A stretch of DNA of 64,000 bases from JBIYSM02 sp044759095 (GCF_044759095.2 NZ_JBIYSM020000012.1:28504-92503); one strand, 5' to 3'. Counted from the stretch's first letter, positions 17,004-25,458 are shown. Program-made: numbers and translations. The notes: generated by a model not told the origin, from the letters alone.

Positions 17004-17636
17004 ATGGTATCTCTGTTTGAAACCGACGTGAAATGGGAAACGTTTTTAAAATACGGAACCAGGCAATTCTGTAAAGGAAAAACCGTCATATACAATCAGG
17101 GAGATATGGGAGAAGGATTCTATTACCTTCATAAGGGCTTGGTAAAAATCGTCACCTCAACGGTAAAAGGAAAAGAGCGTTTGCTAAACATCGTGGTTCC
17201 CGGTCAAATACTGGGCGTCCAAGCAATGGATCGGCAGACGCACTTTACAACTGCCCTAGCAGTAAAAGACTCTGTGCTCTACCATTTCTCCTGCGAACAG
17301 TTTAAGGAACTGATGAATGTGCAGCCGGATTTGCTTCCCCTTTTTGTACAAACGGTTAATCAAAAAATGCGCATCCTGCTTTATGCCATTAATTTGAAAG
17401 CGCTTACGGCTGAGGGGCAAATCTCCTCACTGCTTCTCAACATTTGCGAGGAAAATAAAAATTATGAAGTGCCTTTGACTCAGCAAGACCTCGCAAATTG
17501 TACCGGATTGACGCGGATCACCGTCTACAAAGTACTGAAACAATGGAAAGAAGACGGATTAATCGATATCGAAAACCGTAAATTTATCATAAACAGACCG
17601 GATTTATTGCGAACACAGGCTGGGCGAGTGGTTTAG
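17004..17636 (+). CDS. Crp/Fnr-family transcription regulator (copy 1)
   Basis: 210 residues from ATG 17004, with AAGGAG at 16990-16995. The N-terminal cyclic-nucleotide-binding-type beta barrel has YNQGDMGEGFYYLHKGLVKI. The C-terminal winged helix has LTQQDLANCTGLTRITVYKV. No N-terminal Cys cluster of the Fnr type is seen, so a haem, redox or small-molecule signal, or none, is possible. Its place next to the divergent anthranilate operon suggests it controls that operon. Confidence 0.82.
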   Translation: MVSLFETDVKWETFLKYGTRQFCKGKTVIYNQGDMGEGFYYLHKGLVKIVTSTVKGKERLLNIVVPGQILGVQAMDRQTHFTTALAVKDSVLYHFSCEQFKELMNVQPDLLPLFVQTVNQKMRILLYAINLKALTAEGQISSLLLNICEENKNYEVPLTQQDLANCTGLTRITVYKVLKQWKEDGLIDIENRKFIINRPDLLRTQAGRVV

Positions 17637-17693
17637 AAGAGAGTCATTGCAGAGGGAACTTACGATTCTGATTCGGTAAGGAAAGGTGATCGA

Positions 17694-18332
17694 ATGTTAT
17701 CCCTTCGCTACAAGTGGACCCCATTTTTGAACTATGGGAAAAAACTTGAGATGAAAAAAAACACGGTTGTTTACCGTCAAGGCGAAAATGGAAAAGGCTT
17801 TTATTATTTGGATCAGGGAGGCGTCAAAATTCTCCTCTTGTCCGATCACGGCCACGAGCGCATTGTTGACTATGTTCCAACAGGAACACTTTTAGGCGAA
17901 CACGGAGCGCATAGGGGGTCCTATTTGACTTCCGCTATCACCACATCCCCTTCCATCTTGTATTACTTCTCCGATGAAGCATTATCAGCAGTCTGCAGGG
18001 ATCATCCCGATGCCGCTGTTCTTTTTACCAATTCCCATATTTATAAAATGCGATTGCTGGCCGAAATCATCTGGCTTCTCGACAGTCCGGTTGAACAGCA
18101 AATGGCACACTATCTGCTCAAGCTCATTCACATCCACCAAAGTGAGAACGTACCCATCGATCAAACCTCGTTCGCTCAGTACATCGGCACATCCCGCATT
18201 ACCGTAAATAAAATCATCCAAAAATGGAAGCAGCAAGGATGGATTCAATGCTCCAATGGCGTGATTCGTGTGATGGAGTTAGCGAAAATAAAGGAGATCC
18301 TGAACGATTCGGAAGAATTTCAAATGCAGTAG
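17694..18332 (+). CDS. Crp/Fnr-family transcription regulator (copy 2)
   Basis: 212 residues with AAGGAAAGGTGAT before the ATG. It has the same layout as the preceding regulator: YRQGENGKGFYYLDQGGVKI in the barrel and FAQYIGTSRITVNKIIQKW in the helix-turn-helix. The two are clearly related but diverged, so this is probably an old tandem duplication with separate targets or signals. It ends in a clear terminator. Confidence 0.82.
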   Translation: MLSLRYKWTPFLNYGKKLEMKKNTVVYRQGENGKGFYYLDQGGVKILLLSDHGHERIVDYVPTGTLLGEHGAHRGSYLTSAITTSPSILYYFSDEALSAVCRDHPDAAVLFTNSHIYKMRLLAEIIWLLDSPVEQQMAHYLLKLIHIHQSENVPIDQTSFAQYIGTSRITVNKIIQKWKQQGWIQCSNGVIRVMELAKIKEILNDSEEFQMQ

Positions 18333-18336
18333 AGGG

Positions 18337-18368
18337 ACCCCTCCTTGTAGCAGGAGGGGTTTATATCG
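18337..18368 (+). terminator. Terminator after the second Crp/Fnr gene
   Basis: ACCCCTCCT (18337-18345) and AGGAGGGGT (18352-18360) form a 9-bp stem with a 6-nt loop, followed by TTATATCGTTT. Confidence 0.75.
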
Positions 18369-18455
18369 TTTGAATTTTTGGCAGACACAACTCCCCTACC
18401 ACATGAGAAAAAGTTTTAAAGTATAATAAAATGAAAATAAAGGGAGGTATGCGTA

Positions 18456-19730
18456 ATTCGAAAAGTAAGCCAAAACGATCCCTGTCCCTGTGGCAGCGGA
18501 ATGAACTATACACGCTGTTGTTTGGAAAAAGATGAGGCGAATAACGTCACCCGAATCGTGCCTGATCACATCGAACACAACACGAACGCGGTGCAGACAC
18601 CATTGCAATTCAATAGCGAAACGGTCCAATCACTCGTTGAAGAAAAATTGATGTGGGACAATGAATTGTATCAATCAATTGGCCGCAATCTTGTGGCAAA
18701 CATGAGCGGTCAATACGATTGGGAGCTCGTCGGGGAGGCCGTTTGTTTATGGAATTCCTATTCTAACGAAGTCAGACCCGTCATCAAAAAGGTAGAGGTG
18801 TTTCCTGCTGCCATAGAATACTTCATAGCCCAAGTGCATGGAAAGTATGACGTAACTCAATCGCTTCTGGCTCAAAAATACGGCGTTTCTGAAAGTACCA
18901 TATCTCAACGGGCTCAACAGTTGTTGTGGTTCGCAGCGGAATGGTCACCTGAACGGAACGTGAATGACGAACCCATTGACCACCCTCACGCCTCTCGCAT
19001 CTCCAGAAAAGAAGAGGCACAGACCCTACTATTCCATGCATGGGACGAGCCCTCTGACCACAAGCGTGTCCAATTGGCCAGAAAAGCACTGGAATTATAT
19101 CCGGACAGCCCTGAAGCCTATACGATTCTCGCAGAAAGCGAAGCGGACACTCTCGAAGAAGCTGCTATGTATTACAAGCAGGGAATGCTTGCTGGAGAAC
19201 GCGATTTGCGAGAAGCCTTTATGAGGGAGAATAAGGGTCATTTCTGGATGATCACCTCCACCCGCCCCTACATGCTCGCAAAATTGGGCTACGCCACTTC
19301 GTGCTGGGAACTGGGCAAATTCCGGGAAGCTTTAAAACAGTACGAAGAACTGCTGGATTTAAACCCGAATGATAACCAGGGAGTACGTTATCTGTTACTT
19401 GCTGCTTACATAGAAACCGGGCAATTCCCGAAGGCCGAGCAACTCGTTGAAAGATATCAAGACGATCAATCAGCGAACTTCCTCTACAACCGCGTCTTGA
19501 TTGAATACGGACTGAACGGCAATACGGCACAACTTCATTCCTTGATGAAAAAGGCCAAAAAGCAAAACCGTTATGTGATCGACTATTTGTTGGGCAAACA
19601 GCGAATTCCCGAAGAAATTCCAGAGTATATCGGTTTCGGCGACAGAAGCGAAGCGATCGATTACATTCAAAACCATATTCATTTATGGAATGAAAAACCG
19701 GAACTGCTTCGTCTGTTGGCAAATCTATGA
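18456..19730 (+). CDS. SEC-C motif/TPR protein with a probable ATT start
   Basis: 424 residues if translation begins at ATT 18456. The frame is closed by TAA at 18438, and between there and ATG 18501 it has no ATG, GTG, TTG or CTG. AAAGGGAGG at 18439-18447 is 8 nt before this ATT. Using it gives a complete zinc-binding SEC-C motif (NDPCPCGSGMNYTRCC); starting at 18501 would cut the motif in half. A helix-turn-helix-like stretch (KYGVSESTISQRAQQLLW) and a C-terminal TPR region (EALKQYEELLDLNPND) follow, similar to proteins annotated as SEC-C/ST7-like. Likely a scaffold or nucleic-acid-linked protein; precise role unknown. Confidence 0.7.
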   Translation: MRKVSQNDPCPCGSGMNYTRCCLEKDEANNVTRIVPDHIEHNTNAVQTPLQFNSETVQSLVEEKLMWDNELYQSIGRNLVANMSGQYDWELVGEAVCLWNSYSNEVRPVIKKVEVFPAAIEYFIAQVHGKYDVTQSLLAQKYGVSESTISQRAQQLLWFAAEWSPERNVNDEPIDHPHASRISRKEEAQTLLFHAWDEPSDHKRVQLARKALELYPDSPEAYTILAESEADTLEEAAMYYKQGMLAGERDLREAFMRENKGHFWMITSTRPYMLAKLGYATSCWELGKFREALKQYEELLDLNPNDNQGVRYLLLAAYIETGQFPKAEQLVERYQDDQSANFLYNRVLIEYGLNGNTAQLHSLMKKAKKQNRYVIDYLLGKQRIPEEIPEYIGFGDRSEAIDYIQNHIHLWNEKPELLRLLANL

Positions 19731-19759
19731 TCAGGGTGACACCTAAAGGGATGAAAGCA

Positions 19760-19793
19760 CAAAAAGCCCCAGCGGATTTCTCCGCCAGAGGGC
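19760..19793 (-). terminator. Terminator of the prohibitin-like gene
   Basis: On the minus strand GGCGGA and TCCGC, extended by GCCC and GGGGC, form a stem followed by TTTTTGTG. It lies between the convergent SEC-C and SPFH genes. Confidence 0.6.
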
Positions 19794-19830
19794 ATCGTTG
19801 TGGTTCCGTTTTGTCAATTCAGTCGGGACA

Positions 19831-20661
19831 TCACTTGTTCTCCACGTTAATAAACGGTGTAGCTCCACCGGTGACATTTGGCAATTTTCCATCCCAACGG
19901 CGAATGGCTTCCAGTTGCGCTTCAATCTGTCTGAGTTGAATCAACTCTGGAGTTACCTCTTGTTTTTGTAATCGCAGGGCTTCTGCTTGGGCTTGCGCTC
20001 TCGTGATTTCCTGTTCTTTTTCAATCTTGATCCGTTCCAGATCAAGTTTGGACTTAAGCGCTTGTTGCTCCGCAACCTGCTTCGCCTCAATGGCACGGTC
20101 AAACTCTTCGCTGAACTTGAATTCTCGGATGTTTATCTCGTCCAGGACAATATGATAGACAGAAAGTTTTTGTTTCAGCACCTCTTTTACCTTGGTACTC
20201 ACTTCAGATCGTTTTGAGACTAATTCTTCCGCCGTATACTGGGCAGTCACTGCTTTCAAGGCTTCCGCTATGGCTGGATCAACGATTCGCGCTGCATAGT
20301 CCATCCCGACTTGTTGATACAGTTTATTCACGTTTTGACCATCAAGGTGATGATTGACCGCGATCGTAGTGGCTACTGTCTGCAAATCCCGCGAGGCAGA
20401 CGTTTGGCTCGTCTCTGATTTTTGGACACGCACTTCCATGGGAATGACGGATTGAATAAACGGCATCTTAAAATGAAGACCCTCATCAAAAACCTGCGGC
20501 TGAACTGCCCCCAGTTGAAGCACAACTCCTCGATGACCCGCCTGTATGATCGTAATGGATTGAAACAGGAAAAGCCCTATAAGCAAAGCCAGTAGGATCG
20601 TGAATACCGTCTTGGGGCCGATGAGTCTCGTACTCATTTTTGTGACGTTGTTCTTTTCCAT
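19831..20661 (-). CDS. Prohibitin/SPFH-domain membrane protein
   Basis: 276 residues from ATG 20661, which has AAGGAGA 5 nt upstream; an ATG at 20679 has no site. One transmembrane helix (residues about 18-38, FTILLALLIGLFLFQSI) is followed by the prohibitin-type SPFH domain, starting QAGHRGVVLQLGAVQPQVFDEG. A Glu/Gln/Lys-rich coiled coil (about 165-245) follows. Such proteins form large oligomeric rings at the membrane and act as scaffolds or protease partners. No NfeD or protease gene is adjacent. Confidence 0.85.
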   Translation of the reverse strand: MEKNNVTKMSTRLIGPKTVFTILLALLIGLFLFQSITIIQAGHRGVVLQLGAVQPQVFDEGLHFKMPFIQSVIPMEVRVQKSETSQTSASRDLQTVATTIAVNHHLDGQNVNKLYQQVGMDYAARIVDPAIAEALKAVTAQYTAEELVSKRSEVSTKVKEVLKQKLSVYHIVLDEINIREFKFSEEFDRAIEAKQVAEQQALKSKLDLERIKIEKEQEITRAQAQAEALRLQKQEVTPELIQLRQIEAQLEAIRRWDGKLPNVTGGATPFINVENK

Positions 20662-20752
20662 TTCAGTCTCCTTCGTCATATTTTTCGAGACGCTTCTTTT
20701 CGTTTCAATCTATTCCGGAACCTGACGATCCATGCTGGAAAAAACTCTGAAC

Positions 20753-20908
20753 AAGAAAACCCACCCGGCATGAGCTATCCTCGACCCACTCGGCGTTAGC
20801 TATCGCTGTGCCGAGTGGGGTCCCTTTCTTCGCCGGGCGGGGCCCCGAACACTTTTCTAGCGGCTGTATGGGATGTCCACATTTATAAATTCTTATACAC
20901 TAAAAAAA
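20753..20908 (+). repeat. Dispersed palindromic repeat, copy 1
   Basis: This holds most of the 316-base gap between the SPFH and IclR genes. The shared unit begins AAGAAAACCCACCCGGC. It contains an inner inverted repeat (CCCACTCGGC at 20785-20794, GCCGAGTGGG at 20810-20819) inside an outer GC-rich pair (CCCGGC / GCCGGG). It ends with GAACACTTTTCTA, then AAATTCTTATACACT and an A-run. The order matches the copy at 31525-31654 almost base for base, except for about 27 extra bases after position 20859. The A-run is also the T-tract of the IclR terminator on the other strand. Confidence 0.8.
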
Positions 20909-20947
20909 GGCTTCATCCCTGATAGATTCTTTCTATGGGATGAAACC
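20902..20947 (-). terminator. Terminator of the IclR gene
   Basis: GGTTTCATCCC and GGGATGAAGCC (one mismatch) form a stem with a 17-nt loop, followed on the minus strand by seven T residues. The T-run borders the dispersed repeat. Confidence 0.7.
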
Positions 20948-20977
20948 TTTTCCTATAAGGGCGGATCATCTGCACTT

Positions 20978-21724
20978 TTAAATCTGAATATACCCTAATT
21001 CCTTGGAGATCGTGTCAGCTGTACTGATAAGGCTTTCAATGATGGCACGGTTGTCACGGCCCTGCATGTAGGAAGCCTCCCCCACCATATTCAGAGCGGC
21101 AACGGTTTGTCCCGAATACGATCGAATGGGGGCTGCGATGCCATATAAACCAAGTTCGTTTTCGTTGTCGCTTATCGAGTATCCTCTTTTTTGCACCTCG
21201 TGAAGCTCAACTTTAAGCTTATCGGCACTCGTGATGGTATTTGGCGCTCGCCGCAGCAAACCCTTTGCCACAGTCGCTTTTACCATCGAAGGATTGTGGG
21301 ATAAAATGATCTTGCCCGTACTGGTGCAATAGGCCGGTTTCCTCGAACCGACGTAGGTAGCTATCTCCATGGCATGCTTGGGGGTTGCCTTTAAAACAAA
21401 AACGACTTCTCCTTGGTCAAACATTCCGATGTGAACAGTCCCGTTGAATCTTCGGATCAGCCCTTCCACCAAGGGAAACGCCTGACTCAGAATGTCCTTC
21501 TGGTACATCACGCGATTGCCCCATTCGAGCAGTTTCCAACCTAACCGATATTTTTTCTGTGTATCCTTAATCAGCATTCCTTCCTCACACAAGGTGTGCA
21601 GCAAATGGTGAACCGTACTCGGATTCATATTAAGTTTTGTTGCGATTTCCAAATTGCCTAAAACCGGTTCATCATCCGTAAAACAGTTCAGAATTCTGGA
21701 GATTTTTTGTACAGAACCAATCAT
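20978..21724 (-). CDS. IclR-family transcription regulator
   Basis: 248 residues from ATG 21724 (GGAGGGAGA upstream). The N-terminal winged helix (residues about 5-60, LGNLEIATKLNMNPSTVHHL) precedes the IclR effector domain (GTVHIGMFDQGEVVFV, RKPAYCTSTGKIILS, SDNENELGLYGIAAPI). It is transcribed in the same direction as, and downstream of, the TRAP transporter genes, from its own promoter carrying a cre-like site. It probably controls the transporter; the palindrome at 24827-24843 is a candidate operator. Confidence 0.88.
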   Translation of the reverse strand: MIGSVQKISRILNCFTDDEPVLGNLEIATKLNMNPSTVHHLLHTLCEEGMLIKDTQKKYRLGWKLLEWGNRVMYQKDILSQAFPLVEGLIRRFNGTVHIGMFDQGEVVFVLKATPKHAMEIATYVGSRKPAYCTSTGKIILSHNPSMVKATVAKGLLRRAPNTITSADKLKVELHEVQKRGYSISDNENELGLYGIAAPIRSYSGQTVAALNMVGEASYMQGRDNRAIIESLISTADTISKELGYIQI

Positions 21725-21832
21725 TATTGTATCTCCCTCCATTAACTATCTTTACATGGGAATGAATGGTTCCCGTTTCAGCCAAAATTTTCTGTATCGA
21801 TAGCTAAAGTCGTTTTCTCCTGTTCTACCTTT

Positions 21833-21862
21833 ACTATAATTGAAAGCGCTTACTTGTGGCAA
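21833..21862 (-). promoter_or_regulatory. IclR gene promoter with cre site in the spacer
   Basis: On the minus strand TTGCCA (21857-21862), 18 nt, then TATAGT (21833-21838). The spacer contains a cre-like element (plus strand 21840-21855, TTGAAAGCGCTTACTT), with one mismatch to the core consensus. CcpA binding there would block RNA polymerase. Confidence 0.5.
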
Positions 21863-21871
21863 TGAAGTTTT

Positions 21872-23158
21872 TCATTGTGACAACCCTAAAACTTTCGGAA
21901 CGAACAAGACGGCATCTTCCCAATACGTGAGAACGAATAAAATCACAATCGCTACCACCAAGAACGGCATCGTAGCCTTGACCAGTCTTTCAAATTTTAC
22001 TTGTGCGATGGATGAGACGATAAAAAGTCCTGTTCCCACTGGCGGTGTCAAGAGACCGATCGTTAAATTGATGCAGATGATGACCCCAAAATGAATCGGA
22101 TCAATTTGAAACGCTGTTACGAGCGGCATCAGCACCGGCACTAAAATAATCAGCGCAGCAATTCCGTCTAGTATCATGCCAAGCAACAATAATAATAGAT
22201 TGACCAGCAACAGGAAAATGAACGGATTTTCGGACAATGAAAGCATCGTATTGGCAATCACTTGAGGAATTTGCTCAAAGGCAATCATCCACCCGAAAAT
22301 GTTGGCCATGGCGATCAGAAAGGTTACGGTCGCCGTGCTGATTACAGTATTGACAAGAATCTCCGGAATCTTTTTCATATGTAATTCCCGGTACAGAAAT
22401 GCGCCTACAAAGAACGCGACAACACAGGCAATGGCGGCTGATTCGGTCGCGGTGAATGCTCCGCTTAATATCCCGAAAATAATAATGAACGGGACAAGCA
22501 GTGCGGGAAAAACATTTACCGTACTCCTAAAAATTTCTTTTCCTGTCGCACGTTCGCTTTTCGGGAAGTTATGCTTATACCCTAAATATGCGATCAGCGA
22601 TACAAACCCGATCCCATAGATAATTCCTGGAATAATCCCCGCCATGAACAATCCGCCGATGGATGTGCCGGAAAGCGTTCCATAAATAATAAAGATCATG
22701 CTTGGCGGAATGATCGGAGCCACGATGGAGGAAGCAAGTGTCAAAGCAGATGAAAATTCTTTGTCATAGCCTTCCTTTTCCATTTCAGGAACCATTACCT
22801 TGCTCATCATCGCAGCCTGCGCGTTGGCTGACCCTAAAATGGAGGCAAGAAACATATTCGACACAATGGTCACATAGGCCAATCCCCCGCGAACATGTCC
22901 CACAAAAACTTTCGCGAATTGGACCAGACGGGTTGTAATGCCGCCTCCGTTCATTAACTCACCGGCAAGCATAAACAGCGGGATCGCCAGCAGGCCGAAA
23001 TTCTCCAATCCGGAATACAACCGCATGGGAGTAGATGCGAGCAGAGTCGTGTTTCCACCGAGCAAGAAATAGACAATGGTAATCATGCCGAGAACCAGAG
23101 AGATCGGGATGCCCATTAACAAAAAGAGGAAAAACAGCAAAATAACCAATGTTGTCAT
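21872..23158 (-). CDS. TRAP transporter large membrane subunit (DctM)
   Basis: 428 residues, very hydrophobic, about 12 membrane helices. Family landmarks: LFFLFLLMGIPISLVLG at the start, LLAIPLFMLAGELMNGGGIT, ASIVAPIIPPSMIFIIYG, and GLLTPPVGTGLFIVSSIA near the end. It forms the Na+-coupled transport channel of a DctPQM system. The start overlaps the dctQ stop by 4 nt (ATGA). Confidence 0.92.
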   Translation of the reverse strand: MTTLVILLFFLFLLMGIPISLVLGMITIVYFLLGGNTTLLASTPMRLYSGLENFGLLAIPLFMLAGELMNGGGITTRLVQFAKVFVGHVRGGLAYVTIVSNMFLASILGSANAQAAMMSKVMVPEMEKEGYDKEFSSALTLASSIVAPIIPPSMIFIIYGTLSGTSIGGLFMAGIIPGIIYGIGFVSLIAYLGYKHNFPKSERATGKEIFRSTVNVFPALLVPFIIIFGILSGAFTATESAAIACVVAFFVGAFLYRELHMKKIPEILVNTVISTATVTFLIAMANIFGWMIAFEQIPQVIANTMLSLSENPFIFLLLVNLLLLLLGMILDGIAALIILVPVLMPLVTAFQIDPIHFGVIICINLTIGLLTPPVGTGLFIVSSIAQVKFERLVKATMPFLVVAIVILFVLTYWEDAVLFVPKVLGLSQ

Positions 23159-23634
23159 TGGACTTCCTCCTCTCGAAACAGTTCAAGAAGATTGGATATG
23201 AGGTGAATCACAGCAAACGTTAAGCCGATCGGCACCGCAGAAAACGGAATCCACATGGGCAATAGAATGGCGCTCGATTTTTGAAAGGCGACGCCCGGTG
23301 AAAGCACCCATGTATAGCTGTAATAAAGCAAGAAAACGAGAAACAGCAGCATGAATATATGCCCGATGATTCCGATGATTTTCTTTACTTTCGCGGGCAC
23401 ATATTCAAGCAGAATGGTAACAGCGGCCTGGGACTTGTATTTCAGTCCCAGGCTGCCGCCGATAAAGCTGATCCAAATCAGCAAGAATACGGATACCTCC
23501 CCCGCCCATGACAAGGGGGAATTAAGCAAGTAGCGAAATACAACAGCCAATGCAACAATGACAGCCATCGCAAACATGAGTACAATGGCAAGATATTTTT
23601 CTATCGTGGAAATGCCGTTGCTCAATGCTTTCAT
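23155..23634 (-). CDS. TRAP transporter small membrane subunit (DctQ)
   Basis: 159 residues with four hydrophobic segments. LSWAGEVSVFLLIWISFIGG is the conserved DctQ signature around the second helix. It lies between dctP and dctM, overlaps dctM by 4 nt, and partners DctM in the membrane. Confidence 0.9.
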   Translation of the reverse strand: MKALSNGISTIEKYLAIVLMFAMAVIVALAVVFRYLLNSPLSWAGEVSVFLLIWISFIGGSLGLKYKSQAAVTILLEYVPAKVKKIIGIIGHIFMLLFLVFLLYYSYTWVLSPGVAFQKSSAILLPMWIPFSAVPIGLTFAVIHLISNLLELFREEEVQ

Positions 23635-23655
23635 GTATCTTTCCCCTTCATGTGA

Positions 23656-24696
23656 CTATTTGCGGAACGTGTCGATAAACTCTTGAATGAGGGGGTCGGT
23701 CGGACCGTATTTCTCATCAAATTGTTTCTTGTAGGGATCAAACAGGGCAGGATCTATTTCATAGATCTTCATGCCTTTGTCACTCAACGTCTTTTTAAAC
23801 TCCTCTTCCTGTCCTGCTCTTGTTGTTGCGGAAAAGTTCGCGGCAGCATCAATGGCTTCCCGGATAATCTGCTTATCCTCGTCCGGCATCTTGTCGAAGG
23901 TGACCTTGCTTACCATAGCGACTGCAGGCCAAACCATATGATTTGTCACAGCCCCGTACTTGACGACTTCATAATATTTATTCGTAATGGTGGCATCCAG
24001 GTCCATATCCATCCCATCGATTACGCCGGTCTGTACGGCTGAATACACTTCAGGAAGCGGAAGCCCCTCGGTGGACGCACCTGTGGACTTATAGAAATCC
24101 TGCAGCGGAGGGCTTGGAGTTACACGAAGCTTTAATCCAGCCATGTCTTCCGGCTTTAGCACTTCCTTGTCTTTAAACAGCATGACACGCTGTCCGGCAA
24201 ACAAGTAGTCCAGACCCACCAGTCCCTGCTGTTCCAACGTACCAAGAATTTTTTTGGCGATCTCGGTTTTACGCGCTTCATTCGCCGCTTGCAGATCTTT
24301 AAAGGCATAAGGTGTAAACCAGGCCGCAAAAGAAGGCGATCTGGAGCTCAGATAGGCAGCTGTGATGAATCCGAAATCGACAGAGCCGGCTCCGATTTGC
24401 TGTACCATGTCAGCTTCCGTGCCCAGTTGACTGGAGGGGTAAATCTCCAATTTCATTCGTCCGCCGGAGCGCTTGTCCAGTTCTTCCTTAAATTTTTCGG
24501 CTGCCAAGTGCCACATATGCGTTGGCGGCGTGATGTGAGCCAATTTCAACGTATAGCTTGGCTTGGCTTCCCCGCTTGGTGCAGTGGACGGAGTAGATGT
24601 ACCGCCCGTCTTCACTTCTCCGCTGCCACAGGCTGTCATGAAAATCGCCAGAGAAGCGGCTAATAGAGAAACTCCCCATTTTTTTACCTTTTTCAT
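23656..24696 (-). CDS. TRAP transporter solute-binding lipoprotein (DctP)
   Basis: 346 residues from ATG 24696 (GGAGGACAAT upstream). The signal peptide ends in a lipobox (AIFMTACGSG), so it is membrane-anchored. The DctP fold shows KLAHITPPTHMWHLAAEKF, EIYPSSQLGTEADMVQQI and the Arg-bearing LKLRVTPSP, which usually binds a substrate carboxylate. A C4-dicarboxylate, 2-oxoacid or acid-sugar substrate is possible. No catabolic genes flank this operon, so the substrate stays open. Confidence 0.9.
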   Translation of the reverse strand: MKKVKKWGVSLLAASLAIFMTACGSGEVKTGGTSTPSTAPSGEAKPSYTLKLAHITPPTHMWHLAAEKFKEELDKRSGGRMKLEIYPSSQLGTEADMVQQIGAGSVDFGFITAAYLSSRSPSFAAWFTPYAFKDLQAANEARKTEIAKKILGTLEQQGLVGLDYLFAGQRVMLFKDKEVLKPEDMAGLKLRVTPSPPLQDFYKSTGASTEGLPLPEVYSAVQTGVIDGMDMDLDATITNKYYEVVKYGAVTNHMVWPAVAMVSKVTFDKMPDEDKQIIREAIDAAANFSATTRAGQEEEFKKTLSDKGMKIYEIDPALFDPYKKQFDEKYGPTDPLIQEFIDTFRK

Positions 24697-24790
24697 ACGA
24701 TTGTCCTCCATCAGTAAAGTTTTGGATTTATTTGCTGATTGGCGCCCATCTATCGGTTACCGTCTCCTCCATTCGAAAAAATCTATTCTT

Positions 24791-24843
24791 ACTATATAAA
24801 TATCGACAATTTTGAACAATCCGGTTATTTCATAATTTGAAAT
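24791..24843 (-). promoter_or_regulatory. TRAP operon promoter with palindromic candidate operator
   Basis: On the minus strand TTGTTC (24814-24819), 17 nt, then TATAGT (24791-24796). Just upstream of the -35 box is the palindrome ATTTCATAATTTGAAAT (24827-24843, six-base arms, five-base centre), a size and form used by IclR-type regulators. Confidence 0.45.
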
Positions 24844-24913
24844 TTAGAATAATTTTTGAAATGTGAAGATTATCTGAACTAAAAAAACCATGTGAAAGCC
24901 TGGTTCCGCCAAG

Positions 24914-24944
24914 CAAAAAAAGACATGGATGAACAACTCCATGC
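24914..24944 (-). terminator. Terminator of the azole-peptide operon
   Basis: On the minus strand GGCATGGA, an 8-nt loop, TCCATGTC, then seven T residues. It follows the last small gene of the cluster and separates it from the TRAP promoter. Confidence 0.75.
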
Positions 24945-24966
24945 CATAGCAAATCGAACGCCTCCA

Positions 24967-25338
24967 TTAGCTCAAAGGGATATCCGTTGTCGCCACCCAG
25001 GTTCCATACTCGCCTGCTCGAATAGAGGGAGGTTTCATCATAACGCTTCCCCTTAAAACATAATGCCGCATGTTAATCTGTGGCTCATCAACAATGGTCA
25101 AGGTTCCAACAAAGGTTGCATAAGGGGATTCAAACCGGATTTCTTTGGTGGTTTCATTCCAATATCCTTGAATGGGAATAAAGGTGCCGCGAAAATTAAC
25201 CGCTCCACTTATACGGTTATTTTTGACCAAGTGAATCATGAGTGTTCCTAATGATGCCGGTCTGCCGCCTATACTCGCGTACATATTCCACTGCGATGGG
25301 GACGGGATACTAACCGTCGTCACCTGTCCAACTGCCAT
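24967..25338 (-). CDS. Small beta-rich protein of unknown function at the end of the azole-peptide cluster
   Basis: 123 residues, ATG with AAGGAGAGGT upstream. I do not recognise the family. It has no signal peptide, lipobox or membrane segment. Alternating hydrophobic and polar residues (GTLMIHLVKNNRISGAVNF, GYWNETTKEIRFESPYATFV, MRHYVLRGSVMM) suggest an eight-stranded barrel or similar beta fold, faintly like avidin or lipocalin-type small barrels. It is on the same strand 120 bases after the SagB-type gene and before the terminator, so it may serve in immunity or product binding. That is speculation from position alone. Confidence 0.6.
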   Translation of the reverse strand: MAVGQVTTVSIPSPSQWNMYASIGGRPASLGTLMIHLVKNNRISGAVNFRGTFIPIQGYWNETTKEIRFESPYATFVGTLTIVDEPQINMRHYVLRGSVMMKPPSIRAGEYGTWVATTDIPLS

Positions 25339-25458
25339 GGTTGACCTCTCCTTATCGCAAGACTTGAGGATTAAGCCATCAGGTACCCTACAGTATATGT
25401 ACGCGTGTAAAACGATCCATCAGACAAACGTCCAAATTTTGATGTGAGGATTCTTATC

